Origin: Bodo saltans
Taxonomy: Eukaryota > Euglenozoa > Kinetoplastea > Eubodonida > Bodonidae
Direction: 5' to 3'
DNA: 45,947 bases
Assembly (NCBI GenBank): GCA_001460835.1
Contig: CYKH01000513.1
Location: 4,463-50,409, forward strand
This document shows, in pieces, positions 35,528 through 44,616 of this stretch. Under the pieces are notes generated by a model, which was given only the letters and a program-made list of their open reading frames with translations, had not been told where the DNA came from and made no database searches. The stretch's first letter is position 1, and every line of letters begins with the position of its first letter. A program made the position numbers and the translations under genes.

Positions 35528-37966
35528 ATGTTTTTCCATCCACGTGTGCCCAACAATCCGAGTCAACAACTCCGGAGTCTTCGGGCATCACGTTTTTGTA
35601 ATACGACAGTGACACTTCTTTTTCTAGTCATCAACATCGTTACAGCCGTCGATAGCAGCTCAGTAGTTCCATGCCCAACTGGCACGTCTGTTTCTGTCAC
35701 CATGGCAACCCACTTCCAAGGAAGCAGTGCGATTTTCTTCCAGCAGTGTGACTTCGTGCATGAAGTATTCCTCGCGAATACTCTGTCCAACGTCAACATC
35801 AGTTTTGTTGGTTGTGTGTTCCACAAAGGAAACGGCTCCATTCGGTTTGATCCTTCAGGTACATTTACCAACGTGGTGGTGGAGGTATCCAACAGTACCG
35901 TTGTCCACTGGTGGCTCATCATGTCCAGTAGTGGCGGACTAGCAGTCATTGAGGACACGTCCCCTGTTTCCGATTCCCTTTTTATTGTTGGTGGTGCAAC
36001 GTCCGGACTACCGTACCTATCTGGAGTATCGGTGCTTGTTTCGCAGCTGCTATGGACGGCAGCCTGCGTGAACAGAAGCAGCAATTTGTACGGAACCAAC
36101 GCGATTGGCCTACCATCGTACTTCACTGCAGGTGCGTGGCGCAGTGTTGACAGTCAAGGTTTCACTGGTGAAATGCAACATTGGGCACCATCGCTCTGGT
36201 ACGCCACGGGGACTGCTACTGTTGTCACACTAACCATAGTCCTATCTGGCGTTCAGACGATAGCTCTCGTAGGCTCTGTTGCAGCAGAGCTTTCAGCGAT
36301 CACATCAGGCTCCTCACAAGCATCGCTCAACGTTGCGATTGATGCGTGCGCTGGACTACCAATCGTAGCGCACGTTCATCTCGTCGCGTTTGAACTTTCT
36401 ACCACTTTAATCGCTTCCTCCGTCACAATTCAAAGCTCCGTGCTGCAGTTTGGCAACCCAGGTTACGCCGCATCAGGCGTCCTTCCTGGTGCATCAGCCT
36501 CACTTATTCGTGTTCAACCTCTTGGTAGCACGCCCTCGGACAACCTCGTAAGAAACGCAGCGTTCTCCGTTAGCTCAACGAACGTCACCATCGCCGTAGT
36601 TCCCGCGCCACGCGTCTCGTTGGTAGGCAACGTGGACATTCCTGACGGCGTCACCCCTCGATGGCGCCGGAACGTTACTGTTGGTGGCGCGTCTCTCGCC
36701 GCAACTGTCCTCCCCGCACCCATCGTGCCATCGCCTTTAGTGTCCACGGTGGGCGGCGTGAAACTAATAGGATCGATAGACGGGTACAGCAGAACTGCGC
36801 TTGCCTCCAACACTGTCTCGATAGCCGTGACCAACTCCTTTTTTAGGGCGGGACCGGCGCTTTCAACGATGGATTCGGTATCCATCTCCGCCGGATGGCT
36901 TAACAACTCGATCGTTGCTCAAGGTGTAGATGTGGTGAGCAGTTGGATTCATCTTTCACGATTGCCTCAACTTGTAGCTGCCACGATCTTCATGACGAAT
37001 GCAACGATGGAGGCAACTGGTGTGGACCGGTCGTGGATGGAGCTTGCCGCCAGTGCCATGAACACCACCGCAACGCATCCATTCTACCAAAATGTATGGA
37101 ACGACGCAGATGTCATCATGAGGGCAAGTTCCTCTCAAATTGGAGTTGCGTCTGCAGCAGGTTGGGCATTCTCCGTGTTCGCGCACACAGTCGTTATTGC
37201 TGAGTTTGGCTCTGGTGGATTGATGCACAGCAGCATCACAATTAGTGGAAGTCAGTGTCGATGCAGCGACCGATGTCATGCAGTCAATATCACCGGTGGT
37301 ATTTCAATGCTCGGCCATCGCCAAGTAGGGCGAGTGAGTGCTGACGTGCTTGTCAACCGAACAGACTCGAAGTTGACCAACGTCACGATTGCCTTTGACG
37401 CTTTTACGTTCCGCAGTCGTGTTGCATCGAAAGCTGTGACCCTTTCAACGTATTGTGCAACATTTCTTCGTCTCGGCGACAAAACATCTCCCACTGCTCC
37501 ATGTGCCTCAGTATCTCATCGGCTCACACACTTTGCTGAAGAGTTACTGTTGGATACCATCTCCAACATTCGTCTCACCATAGATGCATCCGTCGTTAGC
37601 ATCTTTGAGCCAATGACCAGCACCGCAGAGCGAAGCACAGTTCTCACCAATGCAGCGTTACAAGCATTCATGTTTCCTCCCCAAGGAACGGCATATCAGC
37701 GCCAAGGAGTGTGGCCAGCGCTCCTTCAGATCACGGCGTATCGTATGTATAACTTTTACTTTCGCCTCGGGAGTTGCTCCGTCGACGCAGGATGGGGGCA
37801 CGATGTCACGCTGATGTTTCAACAAAACGTTGATCCCTCTCGATCAAGCGCATTGGTTGAGTCTACAACGTTAACCCTCCTTAACACAACTATCACCCAC
37901 CGGGGTTGGCAAACGCGTGCAGTTGCGTGGATGTCGCCCTCAACATCGTTATGTCAGGAATCTTAG
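35528..37966 (+). CDS. Giant secreted/surface protein, part 1: signal peptide and beta-repeat ectodomain
   Basis: ATG 35528 begins a basic N-terminus and a hydrophobic signal segment (TVTLLFLVINIVTAV), followed by SSSVVPCPTG. The mature part is almost entirely short beta-strand-like stretches rich in Ser, Thr, Val, Ile and Asn. A recurring motif N-[VIL]-[STR]-[VIL]-x-x-x-S appears many times (NVSISF, NVTIAVV, NVTIAFD, NIRLTID), so glycosylation sequons coincide with strand starts. This suggests a solenoid or beta-helix-like extracellular domain. The frame shifts by +1 near 37910-37966, ending artificially at TAG 37964-37966. I cannot name the family with confidence; a bodonid lineage-specific surface family is the likely home. 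Confidence 0.75.
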   Translation: MFFHPRVPNNPSQQLRSLRASRFCNTTVTLLFLVINIVTAVDSSSVVPCPTGTSVSVTMATHFQGSSAIFFQQCDFVHEVFLANTLSNVNISFVGCVFHKGNGSIRFDPSGTFTNVVVEVSNSTVVHWWLIMSSSGGLAVIEDTSPVSDSLFIVGGATSGLPYLSGVSVLVSQLLWTAACVNRSSNLYGTNAIGLPSYFTAGAWRSVDSQGFTGEMQHWAPSLWYATGTATVVTLTIVLSGVQTIALVGSVAAELSAITSGSSQASLNVAIDACAGLPIVAHVHLVAFELSTTLIASSVTIQSSVLQFGNPGYAASGVLPGASASLIRVQPLGSTPSDNLVRNAAFSVSSTNVTIAVVPAPRVSLVGNVDIPDGVTPRWRRNVTVGGASLAATVLPAPIVPSPLVSTVGGVKLIGSIDGYSRTALASNTVSIAVTNSFFRAGPALSTMDSVSISAGWLNNSIVAQGVDVVSSWIHLSRLPQLVAATIFMTNATMEATGVDRSWMELAASAMNTTATHPFYQNVWNDADVIMRASSSQIGVASAAGWAFSVFAHTVVIAEFGSGGLMHSSITISGSQCRCSDRCHAVNITGGISMLGHRQVGRVSADVLVNRTDSKLTNVTIAFDAFTFRSRVASKAVTLSTYCATFLRLGDKTSPTAPCASVSHRLTHFAEELLLDTISNIRLTIDASVVSIFEPMTSTAERSTVLTNAALQAFMFPPQGTAYQRQGVWPALLQITAYRMYNFYFRLGSCSVDAGWGHDVTLMFQQNVDPSRSSALVESTTLTLLNTTITHRGWQTRAVAWMSPSTSLCQES

Positions 37967-40900
37967 CGTCACGGCTGCAAGTTCTGCGCGCACCGTCGTG
38001 GTGCAGGGAAGCACAAGCGGAGCATCGAAAGACGCACAGGGTCTTCAAGTGCTATGGACGAGCACCACAGTCGCGCAGACGATCACGCCCCTACAAATTG
38101 CCAGCACTATGCTAAACATCACAAATATGTCCGGCATCATGAGTGCGGTCACGTTCGCCACCGCAGCTGTGTATTACGCCAACCTGAGTTTTGGGGATGG
38201 CGGCATACTCATGACGTCCTCCACCGTCACCGTTGCAGCAGTTGACCCCACAACCACACTCCGTGGCTGGGCAGTAGATGGCTCATTAGCCGTTATCATT
38301 ACATCGAACGCTACTTTTTTGTCGACATCTAACTTCGCATCGGAGGACGGGGTGACGCTTACCCTCGTCCAAGCACCAACCTCGATGGAAATGATGTCGA
38401 TTGGTGTGTTCGCTGATTCGGTTCTCCTTAGCGATGGCGCACCGTTCTCGTTGACGCGAACGACAATCAAAGGTATTTCCATGGGCGCAGTCTTCACGAG
38501 GACGACCTTCAGCAACGCTCAGTTTTTTGTCAGCAGTGTCAGCACCATCGCTGCTGCGTGCGAAGTGTACCCAGACCGTGCGATTGGAGTTGCGTCATCT
38601 ATCTGGTCGAACAGCAATAAGACTGGAGATTCATTCTGGACTCAATGCGCAGCCACCATGTTTGTTGCCAATACGTCCTTCCTGTCAGGCTCCGCCATTT
38701 GGTTAGACTCCTCCACACTATCCACGACTATCCTTCTCGCATCGTCAACCGTTGCCACGTCCTGTTATGTTGTCCCTACTGCCCTGGACTCCATCGTGGT
38801 GCACGGAACCTGGGTCACCTCACAGATCGTCATTCGTCGCAGTAGCGTCGTGGTCGATGGTCGAGGCTCACTCAGCTCACCACGTCCAACTGGCATTATC
38901 ATCGTGTCGTCCTCGTCCGCAATTCGGACGTGGCGCTTAGTTAGTGGTAACACGACGACATCGGTAGGTGGCAACGCCACGCTGTGGAACACGACCACCA
39001 TCACCATCTCCACATCCTCCACCATTGCAATCGACAGCAGCTTCGGTCCTGCAGTGTGTCTGCAACTGTTGTACGCCACAGTGTACCGAAGTTCATTCCA
39101 AGTGAACACAGCGTCCACTATTACTGTCACATCGACAAGCCGACTACCGTCGAAGACAGGCACGGTCACGCACTACACCACGGGCAGTGCGTTGTGTCCG
39201 AATGTTGTTTCAGGATTCGCCAACTCGTCGTATCTTGATGCACAGCTCGACTCCATACGACGTGTGGTGTTGAGCAGTTCCAACGCCACTGCCACGCGCA
39301 ATGGAGCTGCGTATTTGTATTGTGGGCGTCGATGCGTCATTGCTCAATTAGAAAATAGATTTGATAGCTCCTTCCTCACCGTCATCACGGCATTAGACCC
39401 ACCTGTTCCTGCGTTGGACATGGGTTGGCTTGTCCCCTCCACAACAACGCCTGCAAACAACATCTCCGTTCCTATTCCCATGGTGAACTTCCTTGTGCAG
39501 CGTCGCAGAGCAGCACTAGTCCACTTTGGCACCGGCGGCTCGGTCATCTCCGGAGATCCAGATGATAATGTCACGATCGCATTCGGTGTGTCAGTCTTGT
39601 TCATGAAGTCCACCGTCATCACTATGTGTGAGGTGCAGCCTGTTGCTGCATACGGTCGCCTCTATGACATAACGACCGACGTTGGCGATGTGCTTAACCC
39701 CCTGCAATGCCGGTCTGTGGGAGTCTTGTTGGAGCAACCTACGCAACTGTTTGCATTCGAACTTAGAGTTGACGGCTCTACCATGCGGTCGACTGTTCAG
39801 TCTTCTGTTATCACCACGTCCGTTGCGCGGAACACGCTAGCAGATCCAGATTCTCAAGCGGCGCTTCAGCGCGCACAGATTTTATTACAGACGGCACAGA
39901 TTATGAACATGACCAGCGCGGAAGCGTACGGGTGCCGCCACTTAGTCAACGGCGTTGCGATCATGTCAGCAGCGTGGATGTACATGCCCGCCAAGGCGCT
40001 CATCCGTTGGCATGCCTTCAACGCATCCGCCAGTGCCAAGCCGGAAGATTTCTTTTCAGATTCAGTTGCCGCCACATTTATATGGGGAACTGGTGTTGTT
40101 GTCTTGCAGCGCCCAGTCAACGCCTCTGTGCTGTGGAGTGCCATGCCCATACTTTCGCTGTCTGACGCCAATGCAGTTGTGAGTGCTTGGAGCTACGTCG
40201 CTGAAACACAACCGTTGAATATCACCATCACTTCGCAGTCTACCGTCGTTGCATCGTCCTCCACGATTGCGGAGGGCTGCTCTGCTGCCAATATTCACTT
40301 TCAGGGAAGCACAGCCATCGACGGCCTATTTGTGAATGTTTCGGGTTCGTCCGTCTTGCGCGCTGCATTGTACATCATACCAGTGCTACGTGTCAACGCA
40401 ACAGCGAATGCTCTAACGAGCGCCGAAGAGAGCAGTTGTGTTGCCGTAGCTCAGTCGTCCGCCAACGCCAACAACGACAGATCCTACAACAATGCATTCA
40501 CTTCACTTTCTGCGCTTGAGAAAGAGGAGCCTGTCGCTGTGAATTTACTTTTCCACAATGTCACTCTTACTTCCACCACGATATCCATTCTGGACACGAC
40601 GATAACGGCCTTCGTCTCTCCTGTGTTCACCATCAGCACCGAACTGACAATGGCTGGAGCGTGGTTCTACGAAAGTCGATTTCCGAGGTTGACTGGCGCT
40701 GCGGCAGTAAACGGTAGCTACATGATGCACCGCGCACTTTCCCGGCATGCATGCAACATTCGTTTTGATGGCACGTACAAAACCTCATCGTGGAACAGTT
40801 TTGAAGTCAACCGAGGGCCTTCATCCGCAGCACAACTTTCCATGACGGCACGAATCTTTTCAGGAATCGATGGAAAGGCACAGAACATTGTCTTTAGTGG

Positions 40901-43556
40901 ATTGGGTTCGTGGAGGGATGCATCGAACCTCTGGAGCTTCGCATCCCTAGCAGCTCTTCCGTTAACTGCGGTAGGTTCTCCTCGAACATTTCCGGTGATG
41001 AAAGAAGCTCTGCTTCTCGGAGTCCCTCTCGCCTCAATGCTGTCAGGCAACGTGCTGATCGATAGAACGTTCAACACGAGCAACCAAACACTATCTATCG
41101 GTGGTGCGGCGTTGACTTGTGGGGGACATTGCACAAACATTGCGTTGGGGAGTACGATTTCCTCTGCTACCACGACATTATCTCCGTGGCTAGGAACACG
41201 CATCTCTATCACCGGGACGTCGTTCCTTAGTCAAGCCCTGCTTTCTGAGTTCCAACCGCCGCTCTCCGGTGTCAACTCTGACTCAGGCGTCATCCTTACC
41301 ATTTCCAGTGGTGTCTTCTCTGCGGCGAACAGAGTCACGGTGTACCTCTCCATTGGCCGATTGGCCCAGACAAGGCAGCGTGTGAGTCACAACGTGATCC
41401 TCGGGACGGTAGGACCTGAATCCCAGGTAGCCATACAAGGCGCTAGCTTTGTCTCTTCAGGGGTGAATGTCGGCATCATCAACGCAGCGCTAAGCACTGT
41501 TCAAATATCCATCACGAGCCTCTCGGGGTTTTGGAGTGGGTGCTGGGCAGGATCCCAATCGGTTGACTCGAGTGGAACTTCCTACGTTGCGCTGGGGAGG
41601 GATGTTGCGTCCTCACGTCCGTGTCTCCCCACCGTATCCACGTGTCCAACCAGCAGCGGACCCCAGTCGATAAATTCCACAACGCCAGATTCTACCCTGG
41701 AACCGTCTGTTGGTAACTTGCTGATCTGTAAATCAAACATCACGCGGAGTAGTGTCGTTCAGTTGCGGGTCCCTCAGGCCAGCCCCACCTTCACTGCAGC
41801 CGTCGTCATACCTTCGAATTGGTCGAACAGCGACAGTACGCTGATTGCTGCGAAGAACGTTCTTGTGGTAGACTCCTACCTCGGGCAGTCCTCATCGCTC
41901 ACGATTTCCCCCGTGACGCCCTCTACCACAACGTTGCAGTTGATAGCAAACGTGTCGATGCCTAGAGTCTCTTCACCGAACTCCACCGTATTCGCAACTT
42001 CCTTGTGGTGGTCGTCGGCAACCAACATTGAATTCGTGAATGTCACCGTAGACAACGCTCGAGTCGCATTCAGTGCCTCAACGATGCTGATCCGCAGCTA
42101 CGCCGCGGTCTCAGCGGATGGAATTTTAATGACAGTTGCCACGTCACACAATATTCGACTCGTTCGATCGACGTGGAGCTGCGGAGGCACAACAACGTCA
42201 TGCATTCAGCTTCCTTCAAGCACTTCACGCTCTGATGTTGTCCAAGCCGCTACGTCAACGCTAGTCACACGGAACGTCCTCTTTGGTTCTCTGTACCAAG
42301 TCGGGTTTTCCCTAAATGGCATTCAGGAGCTTTCGTCGTTTTCATCTGCGGTGAATAACAGTATCTCGCTCAACGTTATCGTGGAGGACAACACGTGGTC
42401 CACCGCAATGTTTTACGCGAGCAGTGCGCTTGCTCCCACTGCAGTTGTCTCTAGCCCATCTGCTTTCATGAGTGCCACGGTTCAAGGAATGAATGCATTG
42501 TCAAAAGCTGCTAACGTCGCTGTGACGGGGTCGACTGCGTTTGTCAACACATCGGTTGTCATGCTGCAGGGCTTCGGTGATGTATCGGCAAGCTACTTTC
42601 CCCTTGAAAGCAACACTTCTTCATTGTGGACGACATTACTGCCCCTTAGTGGCATTTACATCCCATTCGCAATTGTGCCACTCTGCACTTCCGTTGAGAT
42701 CGCTTCCGTGTTGTTTCCCACTGTGAATATGTTCGTGGGCCAAAACACGACGATATCCAATGCACGGTTTGAGTATTCCAACACACTGATGACCACCAAC
42801 TCAAGCAACATGCAATGCATGTCCTCAAACATCGCAAACATGACAGTCTCGCTCTATCAGAGTACGTGGTCAGCGTCCATAACTCCAGCAGCTGCGTCAC
42901 CGCAGCAGCTTCAGGGGGCGAATGTTTGGAACGTCGCCTTAGCAGCAAACAGTGGTGATATCGGAACGATTAACTTCATCGTGGAGCAGTCCTCAAAGCT
43001 CATTGCCGTTTCTGTGGGTGGTGGGAATGCCTTCAACATCGCTGTCGATGTAACAATCAGTGGATTGAACAGTGAAGCATGTCTATCCCCGATTGTCCCT
43101 CTCACGCTGTCGGTGACAGACGGGAGTGGACTTTCCGCCATCAGTTCACAGAATGCTACTGCATCCAATTTGTGGGTGAACGCCTGCATGAATCTATCCA
43201 CCGCCACCGCCGCCTTCAAACCTTCCAGCAGTGTCATCACCCTTAACGTTCTTCGTAATTCTTACGTAGAATCGAACGCCGCCGGAGGTGGCGCACTGAG
43301 CAGCAGCAGCTCCTCACAAATGAATGGAATCTCGTCTATTGATGCATCAAGTGCACTGAATGTATTTGTTCGTGGCAATGTGTCCTCTCAACTGTTTACC
43401 GTCAATGTCACAGTCTCTGACTCGAGTCGGGCAACTGCTACCGGTGGAGCTGTGGCTCAAGTTATTTTGATAAGGAGTAGCCACACCAACCAGAAAGCAG
43501 GAGTAGCCACACCAACCAGAAAGCACTTCTCACAGTGCAGCAGGCATCCTCCGTAG
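37917..43556 (+). CDS. Giant surface protein, part 2
   Basis: This is the longest piece of the giant gene, about 1,860 codons of continuous beta-rich repeat sequence. True coding in this frame probably begins near 37955, where NLSVTAASSARTVVVQG restores the recurring sequon-strand motif; the ATG at 37917 is likely incidental. The same motif continues throughout (NVTIAFGVS, NITITSQS, NVTLTSTT, NVTVDNAR, NMTVSLYQS, NVTVSDSS). Cysteines are scattered rather than clustered, and no membrane segment appears. The frame breaks at 43474-43525, where a 26-bp duplication shifts it; residues after RSSHTNQKA (GVATPTRKHFSQC and on) are out of frame. Confidence 0.77.
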   Translation: MQLRGCRPQHRYVRNLSVTAASSARTVVVQGSTSGASKDAQGLQVLWTSTTVAQTITPLQIASTMLNITNMSGIMSAVTFATAAVYYANLSFGDGGILMTSSTVTVAAVDPTTTLRGWAVDGSLAVIITSNATFLSTSNFASEDGVTLTLVQAPTSMEMMSIGVFADSVLLSDGAPFSLTRTTIKGISMGAVFTRTTFSNAQFFVSSVSTIAAACEVYPDRAIGVASSIWSNSNKTGDSFWTQCAATMFVANTSFLSGSAIWLDSSTLSTTILLASSTVATSCYVVPTALDSIVVHGTWVTSQIVIRRSSVVVDGRGSLSSPRPTGIIIVSSSSAIRTWRLVSGNTTTSVGGNATLWNTTTITISTSSTIAIDSSFGPAVCLQLLYATVYRSSFQVNTASTITVTSTSRLPSKTGTVTHYTTGSALCPNVVSGFANSSYLDAQLDSIRRVVLSSSNATATRNGAAYLYCGRRCVIAQLENRFDSSFLTVITALDPPVPALDMGWLVPSTTTPANNISVPIPMVNFLVQRRRAALVHFGTGGSVISGDPDDNVTIAFGVSVLFMKSTVITMCEVQPVAAYGRLYDITTDVGDVLNPLQCRSVGVLLEQPTQLFAFELRVDGSTMRSTVQSSVITTSVARNTLADPDSQAALQRAQILLQTAQIMNMTSAEAYGCRHLVNGVAIMSAAWMYMPAKALIRWHAFNASASAKPEDFFSDSVAATFIWGTGVVVLQRPVNASVLWSAMPILSLSDANAVVSAWSYVAETQPLNITITSQSTVVASSSTIAEGCSAANIHFQGSTAIDGLFVNVSGSSVLRAALYIIPVLRVNATANALTSAEESSCVAVAQSSANANNDRSYNNAFTSLSALEKEEPVAVNLLFHNVTLTSTTISILDTTITAFVSPVFTISTELTMAGAWFYESRFPRLTGAAAVNGSYMMHRALSRHACNIRFDGTYKTSSWNSFEVNRGPSSAAQLSMTARIFSGIDGKAQNIVFSGLGSWRDASNLWSFASLAALPLTAVGSPRTFPVMKEALLLGVPLASMLSGNVLIDRTFNTSNQTLSIGGAALTCGGHCTNIALGSTISSATTTLSPWLGTRISITGTSFLSQALLSEFQPPLSGVNSDSGVILTISSGVFSAANRVTVYLSIGRLAQTRQRVSHNVILGTVGPESQVAIQGASFVSSGVNVGIINAALSTVQISITSLSGFWSGCWAGSQSVDSSGTSYVALGRDVASSRPCLPTVSTCPTSSGPQSINSTTPDSTLEPSVGNLLICKSNITRSSVVQLRVPQASPTFTAAVVIPSNWSNSDSTLIAAKNVLVVDSYLGQSSSLTISPVTPSTTTLQLIANVSMPRVSSPNSTVFATSLWWSSATNIEFVNVTVDNARVAFSASTMLIRSYAAVSADGILMTVATSHNIRLVRSTWSCGGTTTSCIQLPSSTSRSDVVQAATSTLVTRNVLFGSLYQVGFSLNGIQELSSFSSAVNNSISLNVIVEDNTWSTAMFYASSALAPTAVVSSPSAFMSATVQGMNALSKAANVAVTGSTAFVNTSVVMLQGFGDVSASYFPLESNTSSLWTTLLPLSGIYIPFAIVPLCTSVEIASVLFPTVNMFVGQNTTISNARFEYSNTLMTTNSSNMQCMSSNIANMTVSLYQSTWSASITPAAASPQQLQGANVWNVALAANSGDIGTINFIVEQSSKLIAVSVGGGNAFNIAVDVTISGLNSEACLSPIVPLTLSVTDGSGLSAISSQNATASNLWVNACMNLSTATAAFKPSSSVITLNVLRNSYVESNAAGGGALSSSSSSQMNGISSIDASSALNVFVRGNVSSQLFTVNVTVSDSSRATATGGAVAQVILIRSSHTNQKAGVATPTRKHFSQCSRHPP
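43474..43525 (+). repeat. 26-bp exact tandem duplication causing a frameshift
   Basis: GGAGTAGCCACACCAACCAG plus AAAGCA at 43474-43499 is repeated at 43500-43525. Twenty-six is not a multiple of three. Removing one copy joins SSHTNQKA to LLTVQQASSVAATS and restores the frame used at 43535-44344. Confidence 0.95.
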
Positions 43557-44344
43557 CAGCAACCTCAACTCGATATGCCGGTGTCGTGGAACAGCACTAT
43601 CTGCAGCAAAGCAACAACACCATGTACGCCAACGTGATGATCAACACGTCAATTACTGTTAGCACTTCATCCTCCATACGTTGTACCGTCACAAACACCA
43701 TCACCGATGAAGCAGGTGCATCCATTCCTCGTCCTTATTGGAGAGCTGCTGGTTTGCTTGATCGTATGCAGTGGCCAGCACTCTTACACGAAGACAATTC
43801 TGCCGTTCGTGTGCTTCAACAATACTCGGATGTGCTATCGTCATCGACGTCTATCAGCAGCCTTGTGAATGTACTCGTGACAGGTGACTCGGCTGTGATG
43901 TCGACCCTGACGGTGAGCGACACCCGGTTGGCGGATCGTGGCGGACTCCTTGCTGGTTACTCCATCTTCTCCAAATCGACCACCACAGCCACTCTCACAA
44001 ACATTGTACGACAATGGCGAAGTGGCGTGAGTCATTCCGCAGTCGCTAACGTAAGCGTGACGTCGTCCAATGGCGCTCGTATTCATGTCAACAATTCCAT
44101 TGCTGCAGCGTCATCCTCGACTAGTCAACGCCGGAACGATACGGCATTACCAAGCACTTGTGCTCTCGCAGCGCGCAACAAACTTGCTGCTGATCTTCTT
44201 GCTCGCTCCGTTCGCTACAGTACCAGCGTCATCGATGTGCTGGATGTCATTCCTGCCACCAGCGTGACCCCTACGTTGGCAGCCCGTCAAACTTCGGCCA
44301 CAGTGTCCATTGACAGCTCATCAACCGTCGCGTCCATGACATAA
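43535..44344 (+). CDS. Giant surface protein, part 3
   Basis: This continues the giant ectodomain in the frame reached once the 26-bp duplication is collapsed. Sequence style and motif are the same (NVMINTSITVS, NVLVTGDSAVMS, NVSVTSSNGARIHVNNS). The ATG at 43535 is not present in frame as a real start; it is only where the open frame begins. The frame stops at TAA 44342-44344, created where a 274-bp exact duplication begins; coding continues in another frame beyond it. Confidence 0.72.
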   Translation: MQQASSVAATSTRYAGVVEQHYLQQSNNTMYANVMINTSITVSTSSSIRCTVTNTITDEAGASIPRPYWRAAGLLDRMQWPALLHEDNSAVRVLQQYSDVLSSSTSISSLVNVLVTGDSAVMSTLTVSDTRLADRGGLLAGYSIFSKSTTTATLTNIVRQWRSGVSHSAVANVSVTSSNGARIHVNNSIAAASSSTSQRRNDTALPSTCALAARNKLAADLLARSVRYSTSVIDVLDVIPATSVTPTLAARQTSATVSIDSSSTVASMT

Positions 44345-44616
44345 TGGCGCTCGTATTCATGTCAACAATTCCATTGCTGCAGCGTCATCCTCGACTAGTC
44401 AACGCCGGAACGATACGGCATTACCAAGCACTTGTGCTCTCGCAGCGCGCAACAAACTTGCTGCTGATCTTCTTGCTCGCTCCGTTCGCTACAGTACCAG
44501 CGTCATCGATGTGCTGGATGTCATTCCTGCCACCAGCGTGACCCCTACGTTGGCAGCCCGTCAAACTTCGGCCACAGTGTCCATTGACAGCTCATCAACC
44601 GTCGCGTCCATGACAT
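44069..44616 (+). repeat. 274-bp exact tandem duplication causing a frameshift
   Basis: 44069-44342 recurs as 44343-44616 with no difference seen by eye. Because 274 = 3 x 91 + 1, the second copy shifts the frame. Both copies contain the same spurious 66-codon frame in another phase (starting at 44070 and 44344). Confidence 0.95.

Noticed and set aside
44344-44541. Twin 66-codon ORFs at 44070 and 44344 (starting MALVFMSTIPLL) as a duplicated small hydrophobic gene
   Set aside because: They are alternate-frame readings of the two copies of the 274-bp duplication inside the giant gene.
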